64,000 bases of DNA from Parafrankia elaeagni. GTDB lineage: Bacteria; Actinomycetota; Actinomycetes; Frankiales; Frankiaceae. Positions 42,175 to 50,906 of the stretch are shown piece by piece. The stretch's first letter is position 1. The number at the start of each line of letters is the position of its first letter. Under the pieces are notes generated by a model that had not been told where the DNA came from, did not search any database, and worked only from the letters and a program-made list of their open reading frames with translations. Location of the stretch: assembly GCF_000374165.1 (NCBI RefSeq), contig NZ_KB893713.1, forward strand, positions 14,853-78,852, in the 5' to 3' direction. Position numbers and translations under genes: made by a program.

Positions 42175-43803
42175 TCAGCTGCGGCCGGCGAGACCGTAGA
42201 GGCTGACGGTGCCCGTGATCTCGTTGGAGACGATCACCAGTGGCCGGTGGGTCGGGCTGTTCCGGGCGTCGACGAAGTCGATGATCTCCGGTCCGCTGTC
42301 CGGGCCCACGGTGTCGGTCAGGGTGAAGTCCCGGTTGTTGAGGTACTGCACGATCTCCGGCTCCTTCGGGTTGCTCAGGTCGACGACGGCGAACCCACCG
42401 ACCCGCTCCATGCCGACGAAGCCGAACGTGCGGCCGTTGACCTCACCGACCGCCACGGCCTCGGGCTCGGGGCCCTTGTCGTCGCTGCGGTTGTCGAACG
42501 TGTTCTCGTCGTTGTTGGAGTTGAAGTTCGCCGGCAGTGCCGTGGCGAGCGTCTGCTCCAGCTGGTCGCCGCTGTCGGCGACCAGAGCGCCCGTCGAGCC
42601 GTCCCACACCGTGAACGAGCGGGTGCCGAAGGCGTAGGCCTTCGACTGCCCGGACGGCTGGCCGGGGGTCGCGGTCGTCACGTTGAGGCGGCCGGCGGCG
42701 GTGTCGGCCCGGTCCGGTCCGAACGAGGCGTCGGTGGTCGTCGAGCGCAGCCGCGCGGCCTCCACCAGCCCGTCGTACTCGCGCGCGTCGCCCTCGTTGG
42801 CGGACAGGACGTAGCTGCGGCCCCGCACGCTGAAGGCCGCCAGCGCGTCCGGCTGGTACATGCCGAGGATGTTCGGCCAGGTGCGGATGTTGATCCCGCC
42901 GTCCCGGTCGCTCGCGTCGAGGCCGTTCCCCGGGGCGGAGAGATCCTTGAAGCCGAGCGCGTTGATGCGGCTGACCGTGAGCCGCTTCAGGTCGAGCACG
43001 GCGATCGCGTTGTTCTCCTGCAGCGAGACCCAGGCCGTGTGGCCGTCGGCGGAGACGGTGACGTACTCCGGTTCCAGGTCGAGCGACGGCAGCGGCGAGC
43101 CGAACACCCGCACGCCGGCCGGCAGCTCCTTCGCCCGGCGGGCACCGGGGTCGAAGTCCTGGAAGCCGATCGTGGTCACCTTCGGCTGGCGCGGCGTCAG
43201 GTCGATGACGCTCACGGAACCGGCCGGGTCGACGTCACCGGGCTCGTAGCCCGAGGGCTCGCCCTCGTTCGCGACCAGGATCCGGCGCCCGTCGGGAGTG
43301 AAGGTGACCATGTCCGGGCCGGCGCCGACGGCGACGGCGCGCAGGTCCCTGCCCTCCGGGGTGAACAGGACGACCTTGCCGGGCTCCGTGCCCGACTCGA
43401 CCGCCGCGGCGATCTGGTTGCGGCCCGCCGCCACGCTGGTCACGGTCTCGCCGTAGGCGGAGAGGTCGATCCGGCGCAGCAGCCGGGGCGCGGCCGGGTC
43501 ACGTGCGTCGACGATGTCGACCGAAGCGTCGGTGGCGTTCGTGACGTAGAGGCGGCCGTCGGCGAAGTGCGCGACCTCGCCCGAGGTCGCTCCCTCGGCG
43601 GGGTCCGCAAGCCCGGTGCGGTAGCTCCCGACCAGCTCGAAGGTCGGGTCGGCCGCCCGGCGGTAGTCGGTGTGACGGCTCGGGCCGCCGCGGCCGTCCT
43701 GGCCGCCGGGCCCGGCGGACCCGGCGCTCGCGGCCGGGATCGCCACGGCGGTGAGGGTGACGCCCGCCACTGCGGCCACAGCTGTGCGCAGTCGTACTCG
43801 CAC
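42175..43803 (-). CDS. Choice-of-anchor I family secreted beta-propeller protein
   Basis: A 542-residue secreted protein. A signal peptide (MRVRLRTAVAAVAGVTLTAVAIPAASA) is followed by propeller-like repeats: FADGRLYVTNATDASVDIVDARDP, TFTPDGRRILVANEGEPSGYEPGDVDPAGSVSVIDL, YVTVSADGHTAWVSLQENNAIAVLDL, with the NEGDAREYD motif. This matches choice-of-anchor I proteins, a family of envelope proteins often placed near phosphatases. The GTG start follows GGAGG. No LPXTG or C-terminal hydrophobic tail is seen, so it is probably released or held by other means. Confidence 0.87.
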   Translation of the reverse strand: MRVRLRTAVAAVAGVTLTAVAIPAASAGSAGPGGQDGRGGPSRHTDYRRAADPTFELVGSYRTGLADPAEGATSGEVAHFADGRLYVTNATDASVDIVDARDPAAPRLLRRIDLSAYGETVTSVAAGRNQIAAAVESGTEPGKVVLFTPEGRDLRAVAVGAGPDMVTFTPDGRRILVANEGEPSGYEPGDVDPAGSVSVIDLTPRQPKVTTIGFQDFDPGARRAKELPAGVRVFGSPLPSLDLEPEYVTVSADGHTAWVSLQENNAIAVLDLKRLTVSRINALGFKDLSAPGNGLDASDRDGGINIRTWPNILGMYQPDALAAFSVRGRSYVLSANEGDAREYDGLVEAARLRSTTTDASFGPDRADTAAGRLNVTTATPGQPSGQSKAYAFGTRSFTVWDGSTGALVADSGDQLEQTLATALPANFNSNNDENTFDNRSDDKGPEPEAVAVGEVNGRTFGFVGMERVGGFAVVDLSNPKEPEIVQYLNNRDFTLTDTVGPDSGPEIIDFVDARNSPTHRPLVIVSNEITGTVSLYGLAGRS

Positions 43804-44526
43804 GTGTTTGCACCTCCGGTTCGGTCTGGAGGACGAACGCTGGAGCAGGGAAGTTACGGGACTGCGCCCAGCTTCGCGGCCTCAGCCTGAACACCGGCAC
43901 AACATCTGGGCACCTGGATGCACGCGGCAGCCACTCATCGGTATCTGGATCTGCGCCCGGCGCCGGCGCCGGGCGCGGCACCGTCCGCGCCCGGCAACGC
44001 TGCGGTGGCGCGCTCCCATGCCCGAAAAGCCGCGCTGTCCCGACGCTGTCGGCGCCGCACATCCTGGCGATGCGCTCCAGCGGACCGAATTCCGACGGCA
44101 CCGAACGGCCCGTACAGCAGCGGTGCACGGTGGATTTGCTGGCGTTGACTTTTCGGCCAAGCCATTCGTGGTGGTGACCGCGAACCGCTTGTTACCGCCA
44201 GCTCACGCCGGCCCGTTCCGTGTCCCAGCGAGCGATGTTACAGCAGGTCAGGGCCGATCATTTGTCCCATCGCCCCAGACCGTGCCGAGGCGGTTGCCGG
44301 CCATCCGGCCGACTGCCAGGCTGACGAGAGATGCCGCCGGGCCGCCGGCACCCGCAATTCCCGGCAGCTGCCCCGATATCCTCTGACAGGAACCGGCAGG
44401 AATTTTACTGGTGTTGTCCCGGGTGCCGACCCGAGACGGGGCCCCGCCGGCTCCTGGAGTCGACGGCCCAGCACATCTCGCCAGATGCGCCTGCGGATCA
44501 GACGCTTCCACGACAACGAGGAAAAG
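43804..44526. other. 723-base gap with a broken HTH gene
   Basis: Apart from the HTH remnant described separately (43935-44191), I see no supported gene. The gap includes a short dispersed GC-rich stretch and the upstream region of the hypothetical gene at 44527. Other open frames here lack ribosome sites and family similarity. Confidence 0.5.
43935..44191 (-). pseudogene. Frameshifted helix-turn-helix regulator remnant
   Basis: On the minus strand one frame reads GRKVNASKSTVHRCCTGRSV then PSEFGPLERIARMCGAD. This is the HTH recognition region of the actinobacterial XRE-type proteins (usual form STVHRYCxGxxVPxxFxPLERLARLCGA). A different frame then continues with SAAFRAWERATAALPGADG, the segment that normally follows. 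A one-base frameshift near 44060 and an in-frame TAA at 44192 explain the split. The first half of the HTH domain is absent. It is not a working gene. Confidence 0.5.
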
Positions 44527-45003
44527 ATGCCAAAGACACGCCGGAGCCCGGGGGACGTGGCCACCGCGGCACTGAGCCTCGCGGCCGTGGGTACCGTGCC
44601 GCCGGATCCCGCCGCGGCAGCGGTCGCCGACCTGCCTCAGGAGGCGAATCCCGCCCGGCGATGGCCGACCCAGGCGGGAATGGCCCACGCCGGTCCGGCC
44701 CACGCCGGTCCGGCCCACGCCTGCGGATCTCGCGACGGCACGGACCGGATGGCGCCGGTGCATCTCCTCGCCCATCAGCTGGCCGAGGAGATCAGAACCC
44801 TGGCCGCCGACGCCCGGGCCGGGCGCGCCGAGGTGCCCCTGGCCGTCCATCCGGCGCTGCTGGCGAGCTTCGCTCTGGAGGCCCTGACCGGGCCGGAGGT
44901 CACGGCGCAGGCCACGGAGCTCCGCGCCCTGCGGTTGCGCCAGGTCGCCCAGAGCCTGCGCGGCGCCGCGGATCTGCTGGACGAGCTCGCCACGTTCGAC
45001 TGA
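44527..45003 (+). CDS. Hypothetical protein with Ala-rich repeats
   Basis: A 158-residue unrecognised protein. The N-terminal half is low-complexity and holds GPAHAGPAHA repeats; the C-terminal half is helical (HLLAHQLAEEIRTLAADARAGRAEVPLAVHPALLASFALEALTG, ATELRALRLRQVAQSLRGAADLLDELATFD) and looks coiled-coil prone. The ATG has a GAGG site 5 bases upstream. Starting 14 codons earlier is possible. No functional clue comes from the neighbours. Confidence 0.55.
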   Translation: MPKTRRSPGDVATAALSLAAVGTVPPDPAAAAVADLPQEANPARRWPTQAGMAHAGPAHAGPAHACGSRDGTDRMAPVHLLAHQLAEEIRTLAADARAGRAEVPLAVHPALLASFALEALTGPEVTAQATELRALRLRQVAQSLRGAADLLDELATFD

Positions 45004-45152
45004 CAGCGGTTGAGCCGTCCCGCCGCCGCCGCGCCCGGAATCATGCCCGTGGGTGGGACGTCAGGTCGGGGGGCCTGACGTCCCACCCACGCCGAGCAAC
45101 GGGCAGCCGTCGGCGCTCGATCGGCCCGCTCCCCGCGGCGGAAGCCGAAGGC

Positions 45153-45194
45153 GGTCAGCCGGAGACGGTCAGCCGGAGACGGTCAGCCGGAGAC
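45153..45194. repeat. Three perfect 14-bp tandem repeats over the blaI-like stop
   Basis: GGTCAGCCGGAGAC repeats three times, plus GGTCAG. The unit is not a multiple of three. The stop codon of the minus-strand repressor lies in the third copy; copies one and two fall beyond the gene. Confidence 0.9.
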
Positions 45195-45647
45195 GGTCAG
45201 CGCCTCGCGGAGCACCCGCTGGTAGCCAGCGGGCAGCTGGCTGGCGAAACAGCGCAGGACGTCATCGGGATTCTCACCCCGGCGGACCAGCGCGACCATC
45301 TGTACCGCCGCGTGGTCCTCGGCGCGCCGCAGCGCCCGGTAGCCGAAACCCTTTCCTCGTGGGGCGCGGTCGGCGAGGCCCTTGTCCATCAGCCGCAGCA
45401 GGGTGGTGGCAACCGTGCTCTGCGCGAGTCCACCCCCGAGGCGCTGCTGCACCTGGAACGGCATGAGTGGCTCGTCCGCGGACCAGAGCAGGTTGAGGAC
45501 CTCCCGCTCCAGCTCGCCGGAGGCACGCCGGTTCGGCGCGCCTCCGGCCGCTGCCGGCGGCTGTACCGGGTGTGTCGGGTGTGTCGGGTGTGTCGGCGCG
45601 GGACGCGAACCGACGGAATGACCAGTGGGGTGCGTTTCCTGGCTCAT
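45183..45647 (-). CDS. BlaI/MecI/CopY-family transcriptional repressor
   Basis: A 154-residue winged-helix repressor. The BlaI-type DNA-binding domain is visible: ELEREVLNLLWSADEPLMPFQVQQRLG, then QSTVATTLLRLMDKGLADRAPRGKGFGYRA. A Pro/Thr/His-rich tail of about 45 residues (HPTHPTHPVQPP) precedes it, and the short C-terminal dimerisation part ends near the stop. The ATG at 45647 follows GGGAGCCACC. It is a single gene here; no BlaR-like (M56) sensor gene is next to it, but a membrane protein lies upstream on the same strand. Confidence 0.88.
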   Translation of the reverse strand: MSQETHPTGHSVGSRPAPTHPTHPTHPVQPPAAAGGAPNRRASGELEREVLNLLWSADEPLMPFQVQQRLGGGLAQSTVATTLLRLMDKGLADRAPRGKGFGYRALRRAEDHAAVQMVALVRRGENPDDVLRCFASQLPAGYQRVLREALTVSG

Positions 45648-45666
45648 GGTGGCTCCCAAACGCCAT

Positions 45667-45685
45667 GGTCCACCAGAGGTGGACC
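45667..45685. promoter_or_regulatory. Perfect palindrome 20 bases before the BlaI-like gene
   Basis: GGTCCACC-AGA-GGTGGACC has 8-bp perfect arms and a 3-nt centre, next to the start codon of the repressor. This is the expected place for autorepression. The 337-base gap to 45984 otherwise holds no supported gene. Confidence 0.6.
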
Positions 45686-45984
45686 GGGTCGGGCGGCGGC
45701 CGGCCGCCGGCAGGGGACGCCGCCCAGCACGGCACAGCTGGCCGCAGTTGCCGACAGGGTGGATGCGGGGCGGGCCACGCCGCCTCCGCGCGCGCTCGAT
45801 GCAGTCACGCCGGTCGCGCAGCCGACACGCGGCGGCGCGACGGCCCGGTGCAACCAGCTGGGCGAGGTGGGCCGGAGAGGTGGGCCGGAGAAGGCCAGCG
45901 GCCTCTGACGGCCGACAACCTCGGGGTCAGTGCCCCGGTAGCGCGACCGGCGGGTTCACCCTGAGAACGCCGGGGCGAACCGCA

Positions 45985-46791
45985 CTACCGGCACCAGGCC
46001 GGCGCGGCGCCGGGGCGGCGCCGGGGCGGCCCGCGGCGCGGCATCACATGGCGCAGCGGCAGCAGCCGCGCCGCCCCCGAGCAGGGTGGCAGTCTGAGCA
46101 GCAGCCGGACGGCCGGTGGCACCAGGCGCGCGCGGCGACGCCGCAGCCGCCCGGCCGCCCGCCTCACGGCCGTGGCGGCCCGGCTCGCGACCCGCCACAC
46201 CAGCCGTTCGCCCGCAGCCAGCCACACCGCCAGGCAGAGAGTCGCGAGGCTGTGCCCGGCCAGGGCGGACACACCGCCCGCCAGCAGGTGCACTCCTTCG
46301 CCGGTGACCGGGCCGGGAGGCATGTGCCCGGCAGCCAACGGGCCGCCGTGCCGACCTCCGGGTGCGCTCATCGCGAAAGCGAGGTGCAGGCCCGCCTGCA
46401 CTCCGAACACGAGGGCGACCAGCCGTGCAGACGAGACCCGGGTGGCGGCGACACCCCAGCCGACCCGGCAGGTCAGCAGCAGGCCCATGACGCTGACGGG
46501 CAGCGAAGGCGTCATGCCACCGGACACCCGGTGCGCGGCGACCGAGAGACCGACTGTCAGGCAGGCGAACACAGCGGCACGGGCGGCACGGCCAGACCGC
46601 CCGCCGGCCCATACCGGTGGTTTCGCCGTGCCCGCAGCGGCCAGTACAGCGCCCGAGCTTCCTGGCACCACGGAGGCTGCTGCCGCATGCCTGCGCCCCG
46701 CAGCGGCCAGGGATGGTGTCGACAGGGATGGTGTCGACGGGCCGCGCGGAGAGACGATCTCCGCCGACAGTCCATCGATCACACTGTCCAA
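45985..46791 (-). CDS. Integral membrane protein upstream of the BlaI-like gene
   Basis: A 268-residue membrane protein with a disordered N-terminus and about five hydrophobic helices (AAVFACLTVGLSVAA, LPVSVMGLLLTCRVGWG, LVALVFGVQAGLHLAFAM, GVHLLAGGVSALAGHSLATLCLAVWLA and others). It ends in a very basic tail (RRRRARLVPPAVRLLLRLPP). A Met/His-rich loop (AGHMPPGP) may bind metal. It has no HExxH, so it is not the M56 sensor usual beside blaI. The start is uncertain: TTG at 46791 or GTG at 46782, both inside a palindrome; I use 46791. Confidence 0.65.
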   Translation of the reverse strand: MDSVIDGLSAEIVSPRGPSTPSLSTPSLAAAGRRHAAAASVVPGSSGAVLAAAGTAKPPVWAGGRSGRAARAAVFACLTVGLSVAAHRVSGGMTPSLPVSVMGLLLTCRVGWGVAATRVSSARLVALVFGVQAGLHLAFAMSAPGGRHGGPLAAGHMPPGPVTGEGVHLLAGGVSALAGHSLATLCLAVWLAAGERLVWRVASRAATAVRRAAGRLRRRRARLVPPAVRLLLRLPPCSGAARLLPLRHVMPRRGPPRRRPGAAPAWCR

Positions 46792-46795
46792 GTGT
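46781..46795. promoter_or_regulatory. Inverted repeat ACACT-N5-AGTGT over the start of the membrane gene
   Basis: ACACT and AGTGT arms flank five bases and overlap the predicted start codon of the membrane protein; a repressor bound here would block transcription or translation. Confidence 0.35.
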
Positions 46796-47017
46796 AGTGC
46801 CGCGATCGCCCTACTCCCTCGCAGCGTTGGTTCCGGGTGACCGGCGGCACGGTGCGGCGACCTGCGGCTCCGTTTCGCCCCCGCGCATACCGACCCATTG
46901 ACCAGCGGTTTCGTCGCGGCGCCCCGGCCGCGTCATCATCCACACGATTTGGCGGATCAATGCCGCCGGGACGAACACCCCGACGCGGGGAACCCGCCTG
47001 GAGGCCGAAGTCAGGGG

Positions 47018-47044
47018 TTGTCTCAATTTTGAACTTAGTATAAT
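47018..47044 (+). promoter_or_regulatory. AT-rich promoter of the orphan P450
   Basis: A perfect TATAAT box at 47039-47044 lies in an unusually AT-rich stretch; TTGTCT lies upstream with a 15-base spacer, shorter than ideal. The leader to the P450 ATG would be about 30 bases and contains GGAGG. Confidence 0.45.
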
Positions 47045-47081
47045 TTTTGGGGCCTTGTAGGCAGTGGCAGGGAGGCCAACC

Positions 47082-48293
47082 ATGTCCATGGGCAGCGCGT
47101 CGTCCGACGCGGCATCGCAGGGATCGAATCCGATGGAGAACCCGGCGTTCCTGACCGCCCCGCAGGCGATCTTTCCCGCGTTACGCGCCAAGGGGGCGCT
47201 CCCGCTGGGCACCCGTGGCGTGCTGCTCACCCGCAGCGCCGACATCGCGGCCCTGCTCACCAACCCCGCGGTCTTCTCCTCCGGAGTCGCCACGACGCAG
47301 ACCGGCACCGAGCGGCCGCTGATCCCGCTGCAGATCGACCCGCCGAGGCACCGCGACTACCGCAGGATCCTCGACCCGTTGTTCTCGCCGCAGCGCATGA
47401 AGCAGATGGAAGAGCCGATCACCGAGCTGGCCCGCGGGCTCGTCGACACGATCGCCGCCGAGCGGGAGGTCGACTTCGTCGATCGTTTCTCGGTGCGCTT
47501 CCCGTCCCAGGTCTTCCTCTCGTTGCTCGGGCTGCCCCTCGACCAGCTCCCCACCTTCCTGGAGTTCAAGGACGGTTTCATCCGCCCCGAGGCGATCACC
47601 GGCCAGCCCCGCGGGCACGAGGACTCGGTCGCCCTGCTCAAGAAGACCGCCACGGCCATCTACGAGTACTTCGACGCCGTGATCGCGGACCGGCGTGCCA
47701 GCCCGGGCGACGACATTGTCAGCCGGTTCCTGGAGACCGAGGTCGACGGCGCCCGGCTGTCCCACGAGGACATCCTCGATATCTGTTTCCTGTTCCTGGT
47801 CGCCGGCCTCGACACCGTCTCCGCCTCGCTGGACTGCATGATGCTGCACCTCGCGCTGCATCCCGAGCGGCGGCAGTCCCTGGTGGACGACCCCGCGCTG
47901 ATCCCCGGTGCCGTCGAGGAACTGCTCCGCTGGGAGTCGCCCGTGATGATGGTGGCGCGTTTCGCCACCCAGGACACCGAGATCGCCGGCTGCCCGGTGA
48001 GCAAGGGGCAGGTCGTCACCGGCCTGCTCGGTTCCGCGAACACCGACGAGGAGGAGATCCCCGACCCGGATGTCGTCCGGTTCGACCGCGAGCCGAACCG
48101 GCACATCGCGTTCGGGCGGGGCCCGCACCGTTGCCTGGGCTCGCACCTGGCTCGTCTGGAGCTGCGCATCGCACTGCGTGAATGGCTCGCGCGCATCCCC
48201 GACTACCGTGTGCCGGAGGGTTTCGAGCCCACCTTCACGACCACGATCCGCTCGCTCGTCGCCCTGCCGCTTCAGCTCGGCCGGTCCGCCTGA
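47082..48293 (+). CDS. Cytochrome P450 (orphan)
   Basis: A 403-residue bacterial P450. The haem loop is [14 protein letters not shown], the ExxR region is EELLRWE, and the I-helix is [11 protein letters not shown]. The substrate-binding part carries [19 protein letters not shown]. The ATG follows GGAGG with 6-base spacing; a GTG six codons upstream (47064) is less likely. No ferredoxin or reductase gene is adjacent. It has a distinctly AT-rich promoter region compared with its neighbours, so it may be regulated by growth stage or acquired. Confidence 0.92.
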   Translation: MSMGSASSDAASQGSNPMENPAFLTAPQAIFPALRAKGALPLGTRGVLLTRSADIAALLTNPAVFSSGVATTQTGTERPLIPLQIDPPRHRDYRRILDPLFSPQRMKQMEEPITELARGLVDTIAAEREVDFVDRFSVRFPSQVFLSLLGLPLDQLPTFLEFKDGFIRPEAITGQPRGHEDSVALLKKTATAIYEYFDAVIADRRASPGDDIVSRFLETEVDGARLSHEDILDICFLFLVAGLDTVSASLDCMMLHLALHPERRQSLVDDPALIPGAVEELLRWESPVMMVARFATQDTEIAGCPVSKGQVVTGLLGSANTDEEEIPDPDVVRFDREPNRHIAFGRGPHRCLGSHLARLELRIALREWLARIPDYRVPEGFEPTFTTTIRSLVALPLQLGRSA

Positions 48294-48467
48294 GCCTGGC
48301 GGCGCCGACCAGCGTCTTTCCTGGTGCCGCCGGGGGGTTGCGGGACCTGCCGATCGTCGGCAGTGTTGCCTGCACATGCCTGGTGCCCGAGTCCGGCGCG
48401 CACTCCTGGACTCGGGCTCCGGACAATGCCGCGACACGGTCCGTAACCAGGGGGAGTTCGAACGAGC

Positions 48468-50156
48468 GTGGACACGACCGACGCACGGATCCAGCCGCCA
48501 CGGCCCGGTGAGCCGACCACGCTCGGGCGGCACCGGGTCATCGGCCGCCTCGGCAGCGGCGGCATGGGGGTCGTCTACCTCGCGGACGGGCCGTTCGGGA
48601 AGGTGGCCGTCAAGCTCGTCCGCGAGGAGCTCGCTGACGATCCCGATTTCCGGCGCCGGTTCCAGCGTGAGGTCCAGGCGTGTTTCCGGGTCGGCGGGAC
48701 CCGCACCGTCCGCCTGGTCGACTTCGAGCTGGACGCCGAACGGCCCTGGCTGGCCACCGAGTTCGTCGACGCGCCGAACCTGGCCACGCACATCCGCACC
48801 ATCGGCAGGCTCGGCGAGGACGACCAGATCGCCCTCGCCACCGGCCTGGCGGAGGCCCTGCTCTCCATTCACGCGAGCGGGCTGATCCACCGGGATCTCA
48901 AACCGTCGAACGTGCTGTGGACGCCGCACGGGCCCAAGGTCATCGACTTCGGCATCGCGGCGGCTGCCGACGCCGCCGCGCTGACCGTCAGCGGCCAGTT
49001 CGTCGGCACCCCCGGCTGGCACTCTCCGGAACAGGTCTCCGGTCAGGACGCGACACCGGCGACGGACGTGTTCGCCTGGGGCGCCATCCTGTGCTTCGCC
49101 GCCACCGGTGAGCCGCCGTTCGGCTCCGGCCCCGCTCCGGCCGTCCTGCACCGGGTCCTCCTCGCCGAGCCCACCATCGACCTTGACGCTCTCGCCGCAC
49201 CTCTGCACGGACCGGTGACAAGATCACTGGCCCGTGATCCCGCCGGGCGGCCGACGGCTGTCGATCTGCTCACCGCCCTGGTCGGCGCCCTCCCCGAGGG
49301 CGAGCCCGGCCTGGCCACGCGCCAGCTGCAGACCTCGTCCGCGCTGCCGCCGACCCCGCCCTGGTCCGCGACGGTCGTACCCGCCGGTGCCGGTCAGGGC
49401 ACCGGGAACGCCGCGGGGACGGGCAGCTCCCCCGGCAGTGCGGACGCCGGCCCGCCTCCCGACGACGACGGGGGGCACGGGGGGCACGGGGGGCACGGGG
49501 GGCACGGGGGAAGCGGCCGGAGGAGCAGGGCGCGGATCGCGGCGCTCGCGGGTGTGGCCGGCATCGTCGCCGGGGCCGCCGTCATCGCGGCCGTGGTGCT
49601 GTCGCTGCAGGGTGGCGGCGACGATGACGGAGGCTCGTCCGCCTCCTCCTCGTCGTCCGACCTCGACGCCGGTACCTTCAGCGCCGACGCGCCGTGGCGG
49701 CTGCGCATCGACAACCGGATCGACGGCGACGGGTCGAGCGGCTGCACGATCGTCGTCTCGGACGTCACCACCGGGGAGCGCCGGACGCTGCCCGAGCTGT
49801 GGGGCACCAGGACCTACCAGGTCGCCCAGACCGGCGAGTTCCGTTTCGACGTCAACAACGAGCAGTGCGAGGTCCAGGGCCTGCGATCGACGGGCGACGC
49901 CGCACTGCCGTTCGCGCAGGAGTCGTATGTGGGCGACACCGAGGCGTTCCACACCGAGGGCACCGTTCAGGTCGAGGTCGTCGACTTCGACGGTGGGGAG
50001 GACTGCGAGCTCGCGCTGCACGCGCTGAGCGACGGCCGCATGCTCGACTTCGCGACCGCCTCGGTCAACGAGAACCAGATCACGCTGGACGCCGGCCAGC
50101 CCGACCAGGTCTACCTCGCGGAGCCGTCCTGCGGCATCCGCGTTCTCTCCGGCTGA
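48468..50156 (+). CDS. Ser/Thr protein kinase with extracytoplasmic beta domain
   Basis: A 562-residue membrane-spanning kinase. The kinase domain (20-275) has LGSGGMGVVYLA, K49, HRDLKPSN (D143) and DFG (D160). A low-complexity linker with a (GGH) run, then a transmembrane helix (about 357-378), leads to an outside domain of about 170 residues with paired cysteines (CTIVVSDVTTGERRTLPELWGT, CELALHALSDG). That domain resembles none I know and may sense a small ligand. The GTG start has GGGGGAG 11 bases upstream. A PfpI-type protein gene follows 120 bases later. Confidence 0.92.
   Translation: MDTTDARIQPPRPGEPTTLGRHRVIGRLGSGGMGVVYLADGPFGKVAVKLVREELADDPDFRRRFQREVQACFRVGGTRTVRLVDFELDAERPWLATEFVDAPNLATHIRTIGRLGEDDQIALATGLAEALLSIHASGLIHRDLKPSNVLWTPHGPKVIDFGIAAAADAAALTVSGQFVGTPGWHSPEQVSGQDATPATDVFAWGAILCFAATGEPPFGSGPAPAVLHRVLLAEPTIDLDALAAPLHGPVTRSLARDPAGRPTAVDLLTALVGALPEGEPGLATRQLQTSSALPPTPPWSATVVPAGAGQGTGNAAGTGSSPGSADAGPPPDDDGGHGGHGGHGGHGGSGRRSRARIAALAGVAGIVAGAAVIAAVVLSLQGGGDDDGGSSASSSSSDLDAGTFSADAPWRLRIDNRIDGDGSSGCTIVVSDVTTGERRTLPELWGTRTYQVAQTGEFRFDVNNEQCEVQGLRSTGDAALPFAQESYVGDTEAFHTEGTVQVEVVDFDGGEDCELALHALSDGRMLDFATASVNENQITLDAGQPDQVYLAEPSCGIRVLSG
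49470..49505 (+). repeat. (GGGGGGCAC)x4 tract in a kinase gene, possible G-quadruplex
   Basis: Four units of six G plus CAC, followed by a further G5 run, encode the GGHGGHGGHGG linker just before the transmembrane helix. Five G-runs of length 5-6 spaced by three bases on the coding strand are a strong intramolecular quadruplex-forming pattern. Confidence 0.85.
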
Positions 50157-50276
50157 GCCCAGGCCGTCGATCTCGGGCGGTACCCGAGAAGTCCACCGCG
50201 GCGGATGTTTGGGGCGCGGGTGCGAGGTCACGTCCAGGGCAGGACCTTTTGTCTGCCGCCAGCGGAGGTGACCATC

Positions 50277-50834
50277 ATGACGCACAGCCTCGAGAACCGA
50301 AAGATCGCGATCCTCGCCGCCGACGGTGTCGAGCGGGTCGAGCTTGACCAGCCCCGCGGGGCGCTGCTGGGCGCCGGCGCGACCACGGAGGTCATCTCGA
50401 TCCACCCGGGCGAGATCCAGACCCGGCAGTTCGACACCGATCCTGCCGGGACCGTCCCCGTCGACCGGCTGGTGTCCGATGCCTCGCCGGACGACTACGA
50501 CGCCCTGCTCCTGCCGGGCGGGACGACCAATCCCGATCATCTGCGGATGAACCGGTACGCGGTCAGCTTCGTCCGGTCGTTCGCCGAGGCCGGCAAGCCC
50601 GTCGCCGCGATCTGCCACGGGCCCTGGCTGCTCGTCGAGGCCGACGTCGTACGCGGGCGTCGGCTCACCTCGTACCCGAGTATCCGCACCGACCTGCGCA
50701 ACGCCGGGGCGGAGGTCGTCGACGAGGAGGTCGTCGTGGACGACAACCTCATCACCAGCCGGTCGCCGGCTGACCTGCCGGCGTTCTGCCGGACGATCGT
50801 GGAGCGCTTCGCGCTGTCCCGGGTGACGGGCTGA
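50277..50834 (+). CDS. DJ-1/PfpI family protein (glutamine-amidotransferase fold)
   Basis: A 185-residue single-domain protein of the DJ-1/PfpI superfamily. The nucleophile elbow is AICHGPW (C113, H114), with the acidic residue in DGVERVEL and the PGGTTNPDHLR segment. Members are proteases, chaperones or deglycases; here the role is probably protein quality control or stress. The ATG follows GGAGG at 8 bases. A GGGCTGGT repeat follows the stop. Confidence 0.88.
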   Translation: MTHSLENRKIAILAADGVERVELDQPRGALLGAGATTEVISIHPGEIQTRQFDTDPAGTVPVDRLVSDASPDDYDALLLPGGTTNPDHLRMNRYAVSFVRSFAEAGKPVAAICHGPWLLVEADVVRGRRLTSYPSIRTDLRNAGAEVVDEEVVVDDNLITSRSPADLPAFCRTIVERFALSRVTG

Positions 50835-50886
50835 CGGGCTGGTGGGCTGGTGGGCTGGTGGGCTGACGGGCTGGTGGGCTGGCTGG
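50828..50886. repeat. 8-bp GGGCTGGT/GGGCTGAC repeats after the PfpI gene
   Basis: About seven copies of GGGCTGGT or GGGCTGAC run from the stop of the PfpI gene to the end of the convergent gene, a simple slippage-prone tract. Confidence 0.8.
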
Positions 50887-50906
50887 CCCGGGTCCGACCC
50901 GGGCGG

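Noticed and set aside
43882-44160. Small Cys/Arg-rich protein on the minus strand
   Set aside because: It is one of several frames across a frameshifted HTH remnant; the other two frames carry the recognisable sequence.
45985-46791. BlaR/M56-type peptidase
   Set aside because: No HExxH zinc motif; only hydrophobic helices and a basic tail.
47181-49208. 675-codon open frame antisense to the P450 and kinase genes
   Set aside because: Shadow frame from high GC; crosses two genes and has no motif.
49470-49505. Repeat tract considered as a CRISPR-like array
   Set aside because: Units are 9 bp, contiguous, in frame and without spacers.
50828-50886. Repeats considered as an attachment site or integron remnant
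   Set aside because: Simple 8-bp slippage units with no integrase or recombination gene nearby.
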